Assembly (NCBI RefSeq): GCF_003668565.1
Contig: NZ_RCWJ01000004.1
Location: 310,001 to 374,000 of the forward strand
Direction: 5' to 3'
From: Mycetocola zhadangensis
GTDB lineage: Bacteria > Actinomycetota > Actinomycetes > Actinomycetales > Microbacteriaceae
Length of the DNA stretch: 64,000 bases
Of the stretch, positions 50,069 to 60,338 are shown in pieces (the first letter of the stretch is position 1; each line of letters opens with the position of its first letter). A program made the translations under genes and the position numbers. The notes under the pieces are model-generated. The model was not told the origin of the DNA, did no database searches, and saw only the letters and a program-made list of their open reading frames with translations.

Positions 50069-50974
50069 CTAAGCGTCCGCCAGCGACTGCGGGAAATCAC
50101 GACGCGGGTTGAACCCGACTGCTTGGGCGAGCTTGCCGAACATGGTCACTCTGTGCCGCCACGCCACTTTCCCTCGCTTCATCCCAATTACAACGCGCGC
50201 CGCGAAGATCAAGAATGAGAACACATTCTGGTGGTGGAGCCTGTACGAGCCTTCATTTCTGACGCCGTAGGCGAACTTCCAAGCATTTCGGTCGTCGATC
50301 ATCCCAAAATTCACGCCCCTGTTATCGCCCATGTCATGAACGACGACGCTGCTCAATACCTGAACACCAGGGCAAATCGCAGTCAACCGCAGGGTGTACT
50401 CGTGATCATCAAACCAAATAAAGTACTCCGCATAGGGCAGGCCGTTCTTCTCAATCGCCCAGCGGGGTATAAGAACCGATACGAACGAGCAGCTCTTCAC
50501 CATGACGCTGTTCTGCCCACGCGAGATTAGGCGTGCCCAGTCCCAAGTCGTTTCCGGGTTATTCATCTCGCAGATTGAGCCATCGACAAAGTTGACCAGG
50601 GAACATGCGAACGGAACGTCCGGACCAAGTTCGCCGACTGCTGCGTCATAACCCCGTTCGAGTTCACTCAACGAGTCAGCCGCTGGGTAGCAATCATCAT
50701 CCATGATCCACACGAAGTCGTGCCCCAGGTCGTACGCTCGTCTCATCCCTGTAGAGAATCCGCCCGCGCCCCCGGTGTTAGAACCGAGCGTCACTATCTC
50801 GAGCCGATCGGACGATGGCAAGCCTTGTAGGTACTGACCAGTTCCATCTGTTGAGGCATTGTCAACGATGATCAGTGCATCTACCGGGCGCGCCTGCGCT
50901 TCTATAGATTCGATGACCGTCTTGAGCTTCTCGAGCCGGTTGAATGTGACAATTACGGCGGCTATTGTTGCCAT
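50069..50974 (-). CDS. GT2 glycosyltransferase, rhamnosyl/galactofuranosyl type
   Basis: 301 residues. GT2 motifs are VIVTFNRLEKL, IIVDNASTDGT, the NTGGAGGFSTGMR loop and the metal-binding MDDDCYP, with WFDDHEY later. The NTGGAGGF loop with a triple Asp is typical of rhamnosyl- and galactofuranosyltransferases such as GlfT1. The ATG at 50974 lies within the end of the upstream GT4 gene (13-nt overlap); AGGAG 11 nt upstream supports it over a start 8 codons earlier. A related enzyme lies at 62409. Confidence 0.88.
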   Translation of the reverse strand: MATIAAVIVTFNRLEKLKTVIESIEAQARPVDALIIVDNASTDGTGQYLQGLPSSDRLEIVTLGSNTGGAGGFSTGMRRAYDLGHDFVWIMDDDCYPAADSLSELERGYDAAVGELGPDVPFACSLVNFVDGSICEMNNPETTWDWARLISRGQNSVMVKSCSFVSVLIPRWAIEKNGLPYAEYFIWFDDHEYTLRLTAICPGVQVLSSVVVHDMGDNRGVNFGMIDDRNAWKFAYGVRNEGSYRLHHQNVFSFLIFAARVVIGMKRGKVAWRHRVTMFGKLAQAVGFNPRRDFPQSLADA

Positions 50975-52629
50975 TTGGTGTAAAGCTCCTTGGTCCATTC
51001 ATGGGCGGGGCGAAGGCTAGCGAACTCATTGGCGAGTTGCCTCTCCTGTTGCCAGTTCTTTTCGCGCAGCGGCTCGGATTCGACCAAGGCGCGGACGATT
51101 CGCTCGGATTCGTCGATGAATCGCTGCGGCGAGCGGGGAACCAGAAGGTCAGGTGCGACCAAAGTTGACTGGGAACCTACATCGGCAGACAACACGGGCA
51201 CTCCGGCTTCGATAGCCTCAATGGTTGTCAGAGTGACGCCCTCGTTCTGAGAACTCACCACCAAAAGATCACTTTTCGCGAGTGTTTCGGCCACTGGGAT
51301 CTTCTCAGTTGCGAATTCAACTACGTCATTCAACTTGAACTTCGTTACTTGGTGCCTGACAAAATCTTCCAATTCCCCGCTTCCGTGCAGAATGAATTTC
51401 ACGGGCAGTCCGCTGTCGACCAGCCGCCTGGCTAAGCGAACGAACAGGTAGGGCCGTTTCTGATGTGCCAAACGTCCGACAAACGCCACGGTGAATAAAG
51501 CTCGGTCGCGCCGTGATTTGACGGCAGATGCCTGCGGGGTTTCGAGAGTGGTTAGGCCGAATAGTGGAGCGAGCGCTACCTTCTCCGGAGCCACGCCCTG
51601 AACTCCGATCAGCCACTCTTTGAGCTGCGGAGAGATCACGTGATGAATGTCGATGTAATCGTCGTAGCGCGCGCCGTGATACGGATAGCCACCGCCGTTG
51701 TACTCGAGGATGTGGAGAGTCTCAACGATCGGGACCTGCGGGAGATGCGCTCGTAGCCAAGGTAGGCGGTCGTACAACCACATGCTGTGGTGGACAAACA
51801 CCCCAGACAAGTCATAGTTGGCAAGTATTGCCTCGAGCAACGGCTCCGAATGCTCTGGCTGACCAACCGGGTGAGTCAACGTGATGACGATGGCACCGTC
51901 GAGTTCCGCCTTGGTAATCCACGAATGGGATGAAGGTACGTCCGTAATCACGATTGGGACGAATCCCTCGCTGCGCGCGAGACGAATAGTTTCCACGGCC
52001 CAGCGCTCCGCCCCTCCCAAGTCGAGCCAATGCAAACCGAACAAGATCGCTTTCGGTCCCTCGATGAGGGACGGTTCGGCAGGAATCGCGGCCACTCGCT
52101 CGCGCGGTATTCGACGCGTGTTGAGCTCGGCCTCACGACGGTGGAGTAACCTCTGCCTCACAAAGTCATATTGCGCAGGGAAACGTCGTTCAGCTTCAGC
52201 CCGCAGTCGCCAGTACGGACTCAAACGCGACAGCGTCGCATGAGCGGTTACAGTTTCAGGATCGCGGTCGACAATGATATGCCGCTCCCCTGTCTCGACG
52301 TCAGGAACCCACTTGCCTTGGACGGGTGAATAGTGCTGATGAACGTTGCCTCTTGCTAGGCTTCTAAAGGCGAAAGAGCCCACAAATTGAGCGTTGGTTC
52401 CATGTTCCCCACGACGCGTAGAGAAATCCGTGTAGTGGGTGTGATCGCCTGCATTAGCGATATATATGAAAGCCGTCAGCTCGGCTCCTGGGTTGTCCAG
52501 TGCGTGAAACACGATGGCGCTCGAGACCAAGCGGTCCTGCCGGGCGCTCAGAGCCTCGCGAACATGCCGCCTGCGATCGATGTCCATCACTTGGAATAGC
52601 TCAGAGACGTTCGCGCCGCTCTCTTGCAT
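50962..52629 (-). CDS. GT4 family glycosyltransferase with N-terminal extension
   Basis: 555 residues. The C-terminal about 380 residues form a GT-B enzyme: LGGAERWAVETIRLA for the start of the first Rossmann domain, VAFVGRLAHQKRPYL, HGSGELED, and SSQNEGVTLTTIEAIEAG with the conserved acidic pair. The first about 180 residues are of no recognised family. The ATG at 52629 was chosen as the first Met of a plausible start; Met codons 18 codons upstream and 14 codons downstream are alternatives. It overlaps the next gene by 13 nt. Confidence 0.85.
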   Translation of the reverse strand: MQESGANVSELFQVMDIDRRRHVREALSARQDRLVSSAIVFHALDNPGAELTAFIYIANAGDHTHYTDFSTRRGEHGTNAQFVGSFAFRSLARGNVHQHYSPVQGKWVPDVETGERHIIVDRDPETVTAHATLSRLSPYWRLRAEAERRFPAQYDFVRQRLLHRREAELNTRRIPRERVAAIPAEPSLIEGPKAILFGLHWLDLGGAERWAVETIRLARSEGFVPIVITDVPSSHSWITKAELDGAIVITLTHPVGQPEHSEPLLEAILANYDLSGVFVHHSMWLYDRLPWLRAHLPQVPIVETLHILEYNGGGYPYHGARYDDYIDIHHVISPQLKEWLIGVQGVAPEKVALAPLFGLTTLETPQASAVKSRRDRALFTVAFVGRLAHQKRPYLFVRLARRLVDSGLPVKFILHGSGELEDFVRHQVTKFKLNDVVEFATEKIPVAETLAKSDLLVVSSQNEGVTLTTIEAIEAGVPVLSADVGSQSTLVAPDLLVPRSPQRFIDESERIVRALVESEPLREKNWQQERQLANEFASLRPAHEWTKELYTKWQQ

Positions 52630-52755
52630 GAAACATGAACCTTTCGATGGGAGTTCCCGGTGCCACGCCCAGCGAGCAGGCACCCGCCAACCGATCCAGT
52701 ATAGGCGACCGACCTTGAGGCTCTCGCTGGAGCCTGACGGGGAACGCCGACACGC

Positions 52756-53940
52756 CTATATCCGGGTCATCGGCGCGTCGTTCACGGCCCGCTCGGGCAC
52801 GTGAGCCAGCGACATACGCCGCATGGCCCGCCGACTCGGTTCTTCCAGATAGCGCCAAAGTACATATCCGCAAGCCACGACAACTACCGGAATGAGAAGG
52901 AAGCCCAGCTTGGACCCGATCGTTCCGGGAGCGAGCAACCCGACTTTCTGTTGTAGCCACCAAAAAATCTCTATTAGGGGCATGTGGACGAGATACACGC
53001 TGTACGAAATCATGCCGCCAAGAACCATGACTCGATTCGCTAGCAGCCGCGATAGGCCCCCTTGGCTTAGTGCGAGGCCACCGATCAACACCAACAGCAC
53101 CGGTATCAGCAAGGCTCCAGCTTGAGGGCGACCGATTAGCTCGATCGCAACAGCCAGTGCAAAAAATATAACGACCGCCGCCCAGGTGACGCCTTGGGCA
53201 AGCTTCTCTGTCCTCTTAGAGTCGCTGACTTTGGCCAACGCGTAATAGAGGACTGCGCCAGCCATAAATTCGCCAAGAATCCGCACAACCCACATAAACG
53301 GTGCGTATAGCCCCAGCGTGGCCGAGAAGAGAACCACAGGAAGGAGAGCTCCGAAGGCCAAACCCATCAGCGCCCGCCGCGAAAGAGCATGACCCATGCG
53401 ATATATGAGCAGAGCGATAACGGGAAAAAGAAGGTACGCGAACGCTTCGGCCGAGACTGACCAGGCCGCTCCATTCCACGTAAGGCGTTCAAAATCCGGC
53501 TCCGTCCATTGCACGATCAGGAGAGCTTGGCGAAAGAAACTGAGAACGCTGTATTCCCGAGGTGCTACCGGGTCAGGTGAGGCAGTTGCTACGAAAATGC
53601 CATGCCAAATGGCTGTGAAAAGCAGCATTGCCATATATGCAGGCCATATTCGCGCGAGGCGCGCCCACCAGAAGACGGCAACCGATCTGCGCGTGAACGT
53701 CACGCCCATACGGTCTCCGTAGTTCATCGCAAGAATGTAGCCGCTTAGCATGAAGAACAAATCCACACCAAGCTCTCCATGCGACACGACCGGGCCTATG
53801 ACCGCGTACAACCCAGGCGCTTCGGAAGCGATATTCCCCCGGATGTGGAACAACACCACCCATAGTGCTGCGACTATCCGGATCCCAGTCAACGATCGCA
53901 CATGGCGTACCGCACCGGGGGCTATTTGGGCATCAGCCAT
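52756..53940 (-). CDS. Acyltransferase 3 family membrane protein
   Basis: 394 residues, about ten spans. N-terminal RSLTGIRIVAALWVVLFHIRG has the family Arg and His; FFMLSGYILAMNYG follows. It probably O-acylates the polysaccharide made here. The ATG at 53940 has GAGG about 9 nt upstream and overlaps the preceding gene's stop by 8 nt. Distinct in sequence from the acyltransferase at 31896. Confidence 0.87.
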   Translation of the reverse strand: MADAQIAPGAVRHVRSLTGIRIVAALWVVLFHIRGNIASEAPGLYAVIGPVVSHGELGVDLFFMLSGYILAMNYGDRMGVTFTRRSVAVFWWARLARIWPAYMAMLLFTAIWHGIFVATASPDPVAPREYSVLSFFRQALLIVQWTEPDFERLTWNGAAWSVSAEAFAYLLFPVIALLIYRMGHALSRRALMGLAFGALLPVVLFSATLGLYAPFMWVVRILGEFMAGAVLYYALAKVSDSKRTEKLAQGVTWAAVVIFFALAVAIELIGRPQAGALLIPVLLVLIGGLALSQGGLSRLLANRVMVLGGMISYSVYLVHMPLIEIFWWLQQKVGLLAPGTIGSKLGFLLIPVVVVACGYVLWRYLEEPSRRAMRRMSLAHVPERAVNDAPMTRI

Positions 53941-56281
53941 TTGTTTCTTCCTCAACTGCCGCTTGGTTGGATCCTGCCGCGCGCGGCGCGCTACCGGGCT
54001 GGGGAGCGGCAGCTGTGGCGCGGCTTCGGAGCCGGTGTTCCAGTACGAGGCGCTCGAGACCGCCCGACCCGGCCGGGTCCGACAGAGCGTTTCGCCGATG
54101 CCGTCGTTGCACCTTGGCGGCTAGCCACAGCACGGTCCACGTAAGAACAAGAACCACGAGCAACACAGCGGCGATTATCTGGACCTTCCCGCCCGGATTT
54201 ACGAACGCAACGGTCACTCTCTGGCCCTCGCTAGAAGCAGGCACGTCGACCGACATGAGAAACCCGTCCATTGGCTCAGAAGAAACGGTTCCACCGCTGA
54301 CCTCGTACCCCGGCCACGAGATACGACTGAGGGCAAGAGAACCTCCGCCCGCTGGTACAGAATCGGCGACGAAGGTGACGGAATCCTCAGAGGAGACAAC
54401 GTTGGACACCGACATGCCTTCGGACGTCCAGACCACCCCACCCGCGCCCGCAATCTGTGTTTTTCTGCTAATCAAACGGGTCTGATCAGAATCCTCCACG
54501 ATTTCCCAGCCGGCAGGTACAGTCTCCCATTCATTGGCTGTAAACACTCGCTTGACCAGTTGAATACTGCTGACGCCCAAATTGTCAACGAGGAGGTTGC
54601 CGGTATCCGGCTGGATCTCAAACAATTTTCTATACAGGTCTGCGCACGTTGACCCTTGATAGACCATGCACAAAGAGTCCTGGTACCCAGGGTAGAAGAC
54701 GGATGTGTATGCGTTTTGGACGCGAGCATCCGATACGTACCAAAGATTACCGATCGAAGTCTCTCCCCAATCATCCGGGTGAACTATCCCGTCCACAATT
54801 CCCCCTACCACGAGCACATCCCCAGCCGCGCCGGCCAGAGGGGACCGCAGATCGCTAACCGAATGGGGCACTTTGTAGTCGGTCAGGGGGCCATTGGGGT
54901 GCACGACATGCTGGGGCACGACGACAAGGCAAGCTCCGGCCAGCATCAACACCGGCACGGCGGTCGCGGATAGCCCAGTGAGCCGACCTGAACGGAGATG
55001 ACCGGACGGAGACCCGGTCGCCTGACTTGTGGGCGCTGATGTCAAGCGGTAAATCAGCGCGAACACAAGCAGAGCGACGCCGGTGAACAGGAGGATCGCG
55101 GGCCCATACTTTGGGGACTGGACGAACGTCAGCCAGGCGCTAGAAACGGTGAAGGCCACCGCTGCCACGAACCGTCGGCGAGGGACCGGGCGCAGGAATG
55201 CGCGAGACAGTCCCACGGCGAGAATCACCAAGAGGGGAAGCGCAAAGTACGGCATCATCCTGATCGGTATCCGCAGAGGGCCAAAGTCGCTGGGAAGCAA
55301 CACTCCCACCAGTGCAACCGTTAGGACTACGATGACGCTGACACGCGCTCGAAGCAAGGGCGCGAGTTTCGACCACTCAATGAAGAAGAACAGCGGGAAG
55401 AACCAGGCCGTGTAAAGCAACGGAGCATCAGGAAAGTTGACACCCCATAGCCCGACCTGAGGCACTCCAACTGCGGTACTTGACGCGAAAATACCGGACA
55501 AATCCGCCGTCAACAATCCTGTGTTCACCACGCTCTGCACGCGACCCGAGACTCCCGCAGTCAAGAGCGCAGGTAGGTGCACGATCACCGCAAAGAGACC
55601 GGCCCCTATCGAGACCACGAACCCGCGTACCATCGTTGGACCGTGCCGGAGCAAAATCGCCTCAACCAAAGTCGCGGCGAGGGCGACCGCCAGGAAGAGC
55701 GTCGCATGAAAATATCCGATGCCTATCAGCAGCATGCAAACGAATATTGAGAGAACTAGTCCTTTCCCCCTGAATATTGCTCGTCGCGCAAGTCCCCACG
55801 CGAACCCGAAAAAGCTCCACGCAAGCAATCCGTTGACCCATGACGGAGCATCCAAATAATATGTAACGCCTACGAAAGGGAGGGCGGCCGCGACTGCTGC
55901 GGCGAATGGTCGGGTCGCAGCAAAGGTTCGGGACAGGACGTACATGCCAAGCCCGCCCAAAACTAAGCAGACCACTTTTACGCCAGTGCTGAACCACATG
56001 GCGTTCGGCACTAGGTGTGACGCGAGGCCGATGAGCCACAGCGGCGGACTGTAAAGACCCCACGCCCCTTCAGCGAGGTAATTCCCGGACTGCCAAACTA
56101 GAGGGTTGATGGGCGACCAGTTCCCCTCCAAGATACGGGTCCCGATTTCGTACCACTGCCCATACGCGCCTATCTGCGTGTCGTCGACGAAGAAGTAGGA
56201 GCGGTTGACTAGCAGGGTCCCTGCCGCGCCTGCCAGAATCGCCAAAACGACGAGCAGGGGCCAAAGGAAACGGGAGCGCAT
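53933..56281 (-). CDS. YfhO-like multi-spanning membrane protein (copy 2)
   Basis: 782 residues, the same layout as the gene at 47743: acidic first loop FVDDTQIGAYGQW, about thirteen spans, an extracytoplasmic C-terminal domain with the shared SRISWPGYE segment, DGFLMSVDVP and a final span near 720-740. GT-C-like, possibly transferring a sugar from a lipid carrier to the wall glycan. The C-terminal tail is basic and Arg/Ala-rich. Upstream gap to the surface-protein gene is 69 nt. Confidence 0.78.
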   Translation of the reverse strand: MRSRFLWPLLVVLAILAGAAGTLLVNRSYFFVDDTQIGAYGQWYEIGTRILEGNWSPINPLVWQSGNYLAEGAWGLYSPPLWLIGLASHLVPNAMWFSTGVKVVCLVLGGLGMYVLSRTFAATRPFAAAVAAALPFVGVTYYLDAPSWVNGLLAWSFFGFAWGLARRAIFRGKGLVLSIFVCMLLIGIGYFHATLFLAVALAATLVEAILLRHGPTMVRGFVVSIGAGLFAVIVHLPALLTAGVSGRVQSVVNTGLLTADLSGIFASSTAVGVPQVGLWGVNFPDAPLLYTAWFFPLFFFIEWSKLAPLLRARVSVIVVLTVALVGVLLPSDFGPLRIPIRMMPYFALPLLVILAVGLSRAFLRPVPRRRFVAAVAFTVSSAWLTFVQSPKYGPAILLFTGVALLVFALIYRLTSAPTSQATGSPSGHLRSGRLTGLSATAVPVLMLAGACLVVVPQHVVHPNGPLTDYKVPHSVSDLRSPLAGAAGDVLVVGGIVDGIVHPDDWGETSIGNLWYVSDARVQNAYTSVFYPGYQDSLCMVYQGSTCADLYRKLFEIQPDTGNLLVDNLGVSSIQLVKRVFTANEWETVPAGWEIVEDSDQTRLISRKTQIAGAGGVVWTSEGMSVSNVVSSEDSVTFVADSVPAGGGSLALSRISWPGYEVSGGTVSSEPMDGFLMSVDVPASSEGQRVTVAFVNPGGKVQIIAAVLLVVLVLTWTVLWLAAKVQRRHRRNALSDPAGSGGLERLVLEHRLRSRATAAAPQPGSAPRAAGSNQAAVEEETNG

Positions 56282-56350
56282 AGGTCACCATTATCCCTCA
56301 TCACTGAAGGGACGACCTCACCGCACCCGCTCGCTCGCTCCCGTCGCTCT

Positions 56351-58690
56351 CTAGTAGGGCCGCCCATTCGCGATGTCTGCCAACCCCTGCGGACCCGCGG
56401 TGAGGATGCTTGGCGCCGAACCGCCGTTCAACGATAGAAGTTGTTCCCAGCTAGTGACCGCTCGCTTCGTTCCACCGATTACGTGGTAAACGGTCGCACT
56501 CTCCGCCGCTTTCACGAAGACCGAGGACAGAGGGCCACTATCCGCGAGAGTCAGCTGGGCGCAGGTGAGGTCGGCAACCATCGTCGATCTCAATCCAGTG
56601 ACGCCCGGTGCGCTGAGGGGATACAGGCGACCGCCTGCAGCGAAATAGGCGGTCCCTCCGCAGATGAGTTGCCTACTCAGACTTTCGCCGGCCTGAACAT
56701 ATCCACTCATGGAAGCAGCGTCCGTTTGTGACCAATTCTCTATGCCGAGTTCGGCCGTGGTCACGAAGGATCCCACCGGGACCCTCTTGTCGAACCCATC
56801 GATGAGGAAGACTGTGGGATTGTCGGCCGTACGCACCAGACTCGCAGGAGACAGAATCGAAGGCCCGCTTGGCATTGAAGCAACATTCGCAGCGGAAATG
56901 GCGATCACCTGCGGGGTTGCGCCGCCATTGATAGCGATCGCCGCAGTCCACGATTCGATTTTCGAAGCCTTGCCACCTCGAAGAACGTACACGTTCGGGG
57001 ATCCTGCTGGCTGGATGAAAACTGCCGGGCCGTCTGCTCTCGCGCCTTGTGGCACCCGTGAACAGAAGTCGGAGCTGACATCGGCGACCGGTATTCCGGC
57101 GGTCGCGGCTGACGGCGCGGCCCGCAGCGTGCCTTGCGACATCATGAATACTGCATTGTCACATCTCACCGCGAGCGAAAGGTCTTGCGTTCCGCGCTGG
57201 TATCCCGCAAATATTGCGTCTGGTACCACCGCATAGCGGGACTTACCTATCTCAGCTGGGATGGCAAATGAGGGAACCGGGATCAAGCGATCTAGTCCGT
57301 CGACGATGAACACTCGTGCGTCGCCGGCCGATTTCACAAGGGATAACGGCTCGAGCAACGTCTTTCCAAGCGCTAGCTTGCTAGCAGCCGACGCGGAAAT
57401 GCTGGTCAAGTACGGCACCGCGCCACCATTGAGAGTCAACACCGCATCCCAACTATGAATGGGATGCCTGACATTACCTGAGAGCCAGTAGACCGTGGGC
57501 GAACCGGCAACCAGGAAGTACGCTGACACGTCAGCTCCTGTCCCAATGCGACCGAGCTGCTCAGATGTGAGGTCGATAGCTGCCCCACAGGACGAGCCGT
57601 ACGCTACCAAGAGCTCGCACGACGAAAAGCGATGCTTTTGGCCGTTTTCGACACCATACACGTCGCCGTTCAAGGGGTTACGAATAGTTGTACTCGCCGG
57701 CTTCGATGCGGTCGCGTATCCGTTGAGGTATGCGCTACTCACGACACGATAAGGCCCGAGAGCCGAGAGAGTGTTGAAGACCTCCATTGAGGGCACTCGA
57801 TACTTTGTCGTCCCCGACACGAGGTAGAGGTCTGGATTGGAATCTGTCCGGAGGAAGTAGCCGCCATTTTGGGCACTTCCGAACCAGTCGGTGAACATTC
57901 TCCAAAAATTACGATTGCCGTACGCTGAGCAACCGTCGCCGGTGCCGTAGAGGTTGTTTAGGGCCGCGTCGTTCGGCCGGTAGGGCGTGTAGTTGTAGAG
58001 ACCCGCCGTCGCTTGGTTCTCGATATATAGAGGTGCGCTGCCGCAGGCAGCGGTGGGATGCCACTGGACGTTGTTGACTCGCCCTGCTCGGTGATTGAAG
58101 TACGTCGGATAGTACTGGTACCTCTTGAACTGTAAAGCAGCGTTATACACCTGGTTGAAGTAGCCGTAGTACCGTGCATCACATTGCGCCGTGTCCGGAC
58201 AAGCGAAACCCGTGGCAGAGCGGTAGCTTCCGGCGCCAGGGCTGGTCGCACTCACTAGGCTTTGCTCTTTTTCGAGAAGCACAATAAGCACCTGCGGGTT
58301 GATCCCGCACGCGATTGACACCCAATAGATGATCGCTGCCGCCGACAAGTTGTTCTGACCACTAAGCGGGCTGCACCCGGCAGCTTGAGAAGGCTGGGAG
58401 GTCGTAGCTTGGCTGTAGTCCTTGAGACAGGTGTACCCAGCCTTGCAGTTCGGCACCTTGCTGTTCAAGAACGTCTGAATTTGCCCGACGGACATTGTCC
58501 CCGAATCATAAAACGTCGCGTCGCTTATGATGTTGCCGGGATTGAAATCGCTTGCCACGGCGGCGGACGCCGGCTCTGGAGGCTGGAATGCCGTAATCAG
58601 TCCGCAGGCGACAACGAGAACCATGATGAGTTTGGACCACGCATTAGGGTGCGAACCCCTGCTGCGAGTCTGAGCTGCGGTACCTACCAT
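56351..58690 (-). CDS. Secreted protein with lysozyme-like N-terminal domain and repeats
   Basis: 779 residues. Signal peptide at about 18-45. Residues 55-265 contain NLSAAAIIYWVSIACGINPQ and LLEKEQSLV (Glu140, Glu142), then QCDARYYGYFNQVY: a pattern of actinobacterial muramidase-like domains fused to surface repeats. From about 270 to the end, three diverged repeats appear, each with a V-F-I-D-G-x-D-x-x-x-P-V-x-S-F segment and an SW(D/T/E)...LNGG segment, so a repeated beta fold. The ATG at 58690 has GAGG 9 nt upstream. Probably a wall-binding hydrolase or adhesin; activity not established. Confidence 0.7.
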   Translation of the reverse strand: MVGTAAQTRSRGSHPNAWSKLIMVLVVACGLITAFQPPEPASAAVASDFNPGNIISDATFYDSGTMSVGQIQTFLNSKVPNCKAGYTCLKDYSQATTSQPSQAAGCSPLSGQNNLSAAAIIYWVSIACGINPQVLIVLLEKEQSLVSATSPGAGSYRSATGFACPDTAQCDARYYGYFNQVYNAALQFKRYQYYPTYFNHRAGRVNNVQWHPTAACGSAPLYIENQATAGLYNYTPYRPNDAALNNLYGTGDGCSAYGNRNFWRMFTDWFGSAQNGGYFLRTDSNPDLYLVSGTTKYRVPSMEVFNTLSALGPYRVVSSAYLNGYATASKPASTTIRNPLNGDVYGVENGQKHRFSSCELLVAYGSSCGAAIDLTSEQLGRIGTGADVSAYFLVAGSPTVYWLSGNVRHPIHSWDAVLTLNGGAVPYLTSISASAASKLALGKTLLEPLSLVKSAGDARVFIVDGLDRLIPVPSFAIPAEIGKSRYAVVPDAIFAGYQRGTQDLSLAVRCDNAVFMMSQGTLRAAPSAATAGIPVADVSSDFCSRVPQGARADGPAVFIQPAGSPNVYVLRGGKASKIESWTAAIAINGGATPQVIAISAANVASMPSGPSILSPASLVRTADNPTVFLIDGFDKRVPVGSFVTTAELGIENWSQTDAASMSGYVQAGESLSRQLICGGTAYFAAGGRLYPLSAPGVTGLRSTMVADLTCAQLTLADSGPLSSVFVKAAESATVYHVIGGTKRAVTSWEQLLSLNGGSAPSILTAGPQGLADIANGRPY

Positions 58691-58883
58691 TGTTGCGTCC
58701 TCGATGTTTAGCACGGTCGGAGATCGACTCAAAGTCAGCCTATCTGCGGACGGCCGCGGGGCCCTCGACCCTGATCCTATTTGATTGTGGGGCGCAACTC
58801 CGGCACGGTATACAGACTCCCCCCAAGCACCACAGGGTAATGTTGCGCAGGTACTTGCCCTGCCACGAGAAAGCTTGACTGCA

Positions 58884-60338
58884 ATGATGACCGTTTCCGC
58901 GCCCTCCGACCGGGAACTCCCGCACCCGCCTGCTGGCATGCAGGGCGAAGCTGGTCCGCTACTGCGTCTCTTTCGTAATCAGAAGATTGCGTTTCTGTTC
59001 GTCGGCGCGACGAACACCGTCATCGGTTTCGCCTTCTTCGTAGGGTTTGAGTTCACCATAGGACGGCTCTGGGGCTATCTCGCTACGCTCGCTTTCGCGC
59101 ATGTCTTCAGCGTCCTGTGCGCATTCTTCCTTTATCGACGTTTCGTTTTCCGCGTGCGCGGGCACGTCTGGCGAGACTTGGCGCGCTTTGAAGTGGTCTA
59201 CCTGATTTCGCTCGCGATTAACTTCGCCCTCCTTCCGTTGCTCGTCGAGGTCGGGAAGATCCCACCAATTCCCTCCCAAGCGCTCATCGTCTTTGTAACG
59301 ACGATGGTGAGCTTTTTCGGACATCGATCGTTCTCATTTCGTCGTTCAGCTGCGAAATCCACCGAATCCACAACCGATAGTGAGGCCACCGGGGTTCAAA
59401 TGCATCAAAAACACTCAAACTTGCCAGAGCGAAGTCGTCCACTAGTGTCAGTCGTCGTTCCGGCATATAACAACGCCGAGTATCTAGAAGAAACGATCGA
59501 GTCGGTTCTCGCCCAGACGTACGAAAATCTCGAGATAGTCATTGCTGATCACTCCTCGACAGACCGAACTCTAGAGATCATGAACCGCTACGCCGGTCTC
59601 AGCAACGTCAAGCTGTTGTCGACCGAGGCTGGAGGCGGAGCGCTACGCAACTGGAACCGCGTCAGCCAAGCAGCCACAGGTGAGTACATCAAGCTGGTTT
59701 GTGGGGACGATCTTCTGTACCCGTGGATAATCGAGGAACAAGTATCTCAGTTCCTCGCGAACCCGAGCGTGGTCCTCGTTGCCTCATCGCGTGACATCGT
59801 CGACGCACACAATAAGCCGTTGGTTCGCAATCGCGGCATCGCGGGCATGACCGGCCTCCACCGTGGAGCCGCAGCAGCTCGAAAGACGGTTCGCGAGGGC
59901 ACTAACATCTTCGGCGAGCCGGGTTGCGTCCTTATGCGCCGCGCATCGCTCGAAGCAGTTGGCTGGTGGGACTCACGGTTCCCCTATTTGATCGACGAGG
60001 CGACCTACATTCGGGTTCTGCTCACCGGTGATTTTGTGGGCATCAAGCGTTCGTCGGCAGGTTTCAGAGTGTCGGACAGCCAGTGGAGCGTCAGACTCGC
60101 AAAGCAGCAAGTAGAACAGGCAACGGGATTCCACCGTTGGCTTGCCACTTCACGACCTGACGTCGTTTCGAGCCTGGACCTGCGAGTGGGCAATGCGCGA
60201 GCCCGCCTTACTTCGGCGCAGCGACGCTTAGCATACGTCTACCTATCGCGGCGGATGTCACGAACGAACGACAGGATTGCCGTGATGCGGCCCGAGCGAA
60301 GCTCGGCTTCGAAACAGAAAGATGGTTCCAGGTCGTGA
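58884..60338 (+). CDS. GtrA-like flippase domain fused to a GT2 glycosyltransferase
   Basis: 484 residues. Residues 30-155 are a four-span GtrA-like domain (KIAFLFVGATNTVIGFAFF, FFLYRRFVF and the VSFFGHRSFSF end). A hydrophilic linker (about 156-185) leads to a GT2 domain (187-410): VSVVVPAYNNAEYL, DHSSTDRT and the LVCGDDLLYPW metal site. GtrA proteins flip lipid-linked sugars and normally are separate from their transferase. The ATG at 58884 follows GAGAAAG; an ATG one codon later is equivalent. The stop overlaps the next GTG in a GTGA. Confidence 0.85.
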   Translation: MMTVSAPSDRELPHPPAGMQGEAGPLLRLFRNQKIAFLFVGATNTVIGFAFFVGFEFTIGRLWGYLATLAFAHVFSVLCAFFLYRRFVFRVRGHVWRDLARFEVVYLISLAINFALLPLLVEVGKIPPIPSQALIVFVTTMVSFFGHRSFSFRRSAAKSTESTTDSEATGVQMHQKHSNLPERSRPLVSVVVPAYNNAEYLEETIESVLAQTYENLEIVIADHSSTDRTLEIMNRYAGLSNVKLLSTEAGGGALRNWNRVSQAATGEYIKLVCGDDLLYPWIIEEQVSQFLANPSVVLVASSRDIVDAHNKPLVRNRGIAGMTGLHRGAAAARKTVREGTNIFGEPGCVLMRRASLEAVGWWDSRFPYLIDEATYIRVLLTGDFVGIKRSSAGFRVSDSQWSVRLAKQQVEQATGFHRWLATSRPDVVSSLDLRVGNARARLTSAQRRLAYVYLSRRMSRTNDRIAVMRPERSSASKQKDGSRS

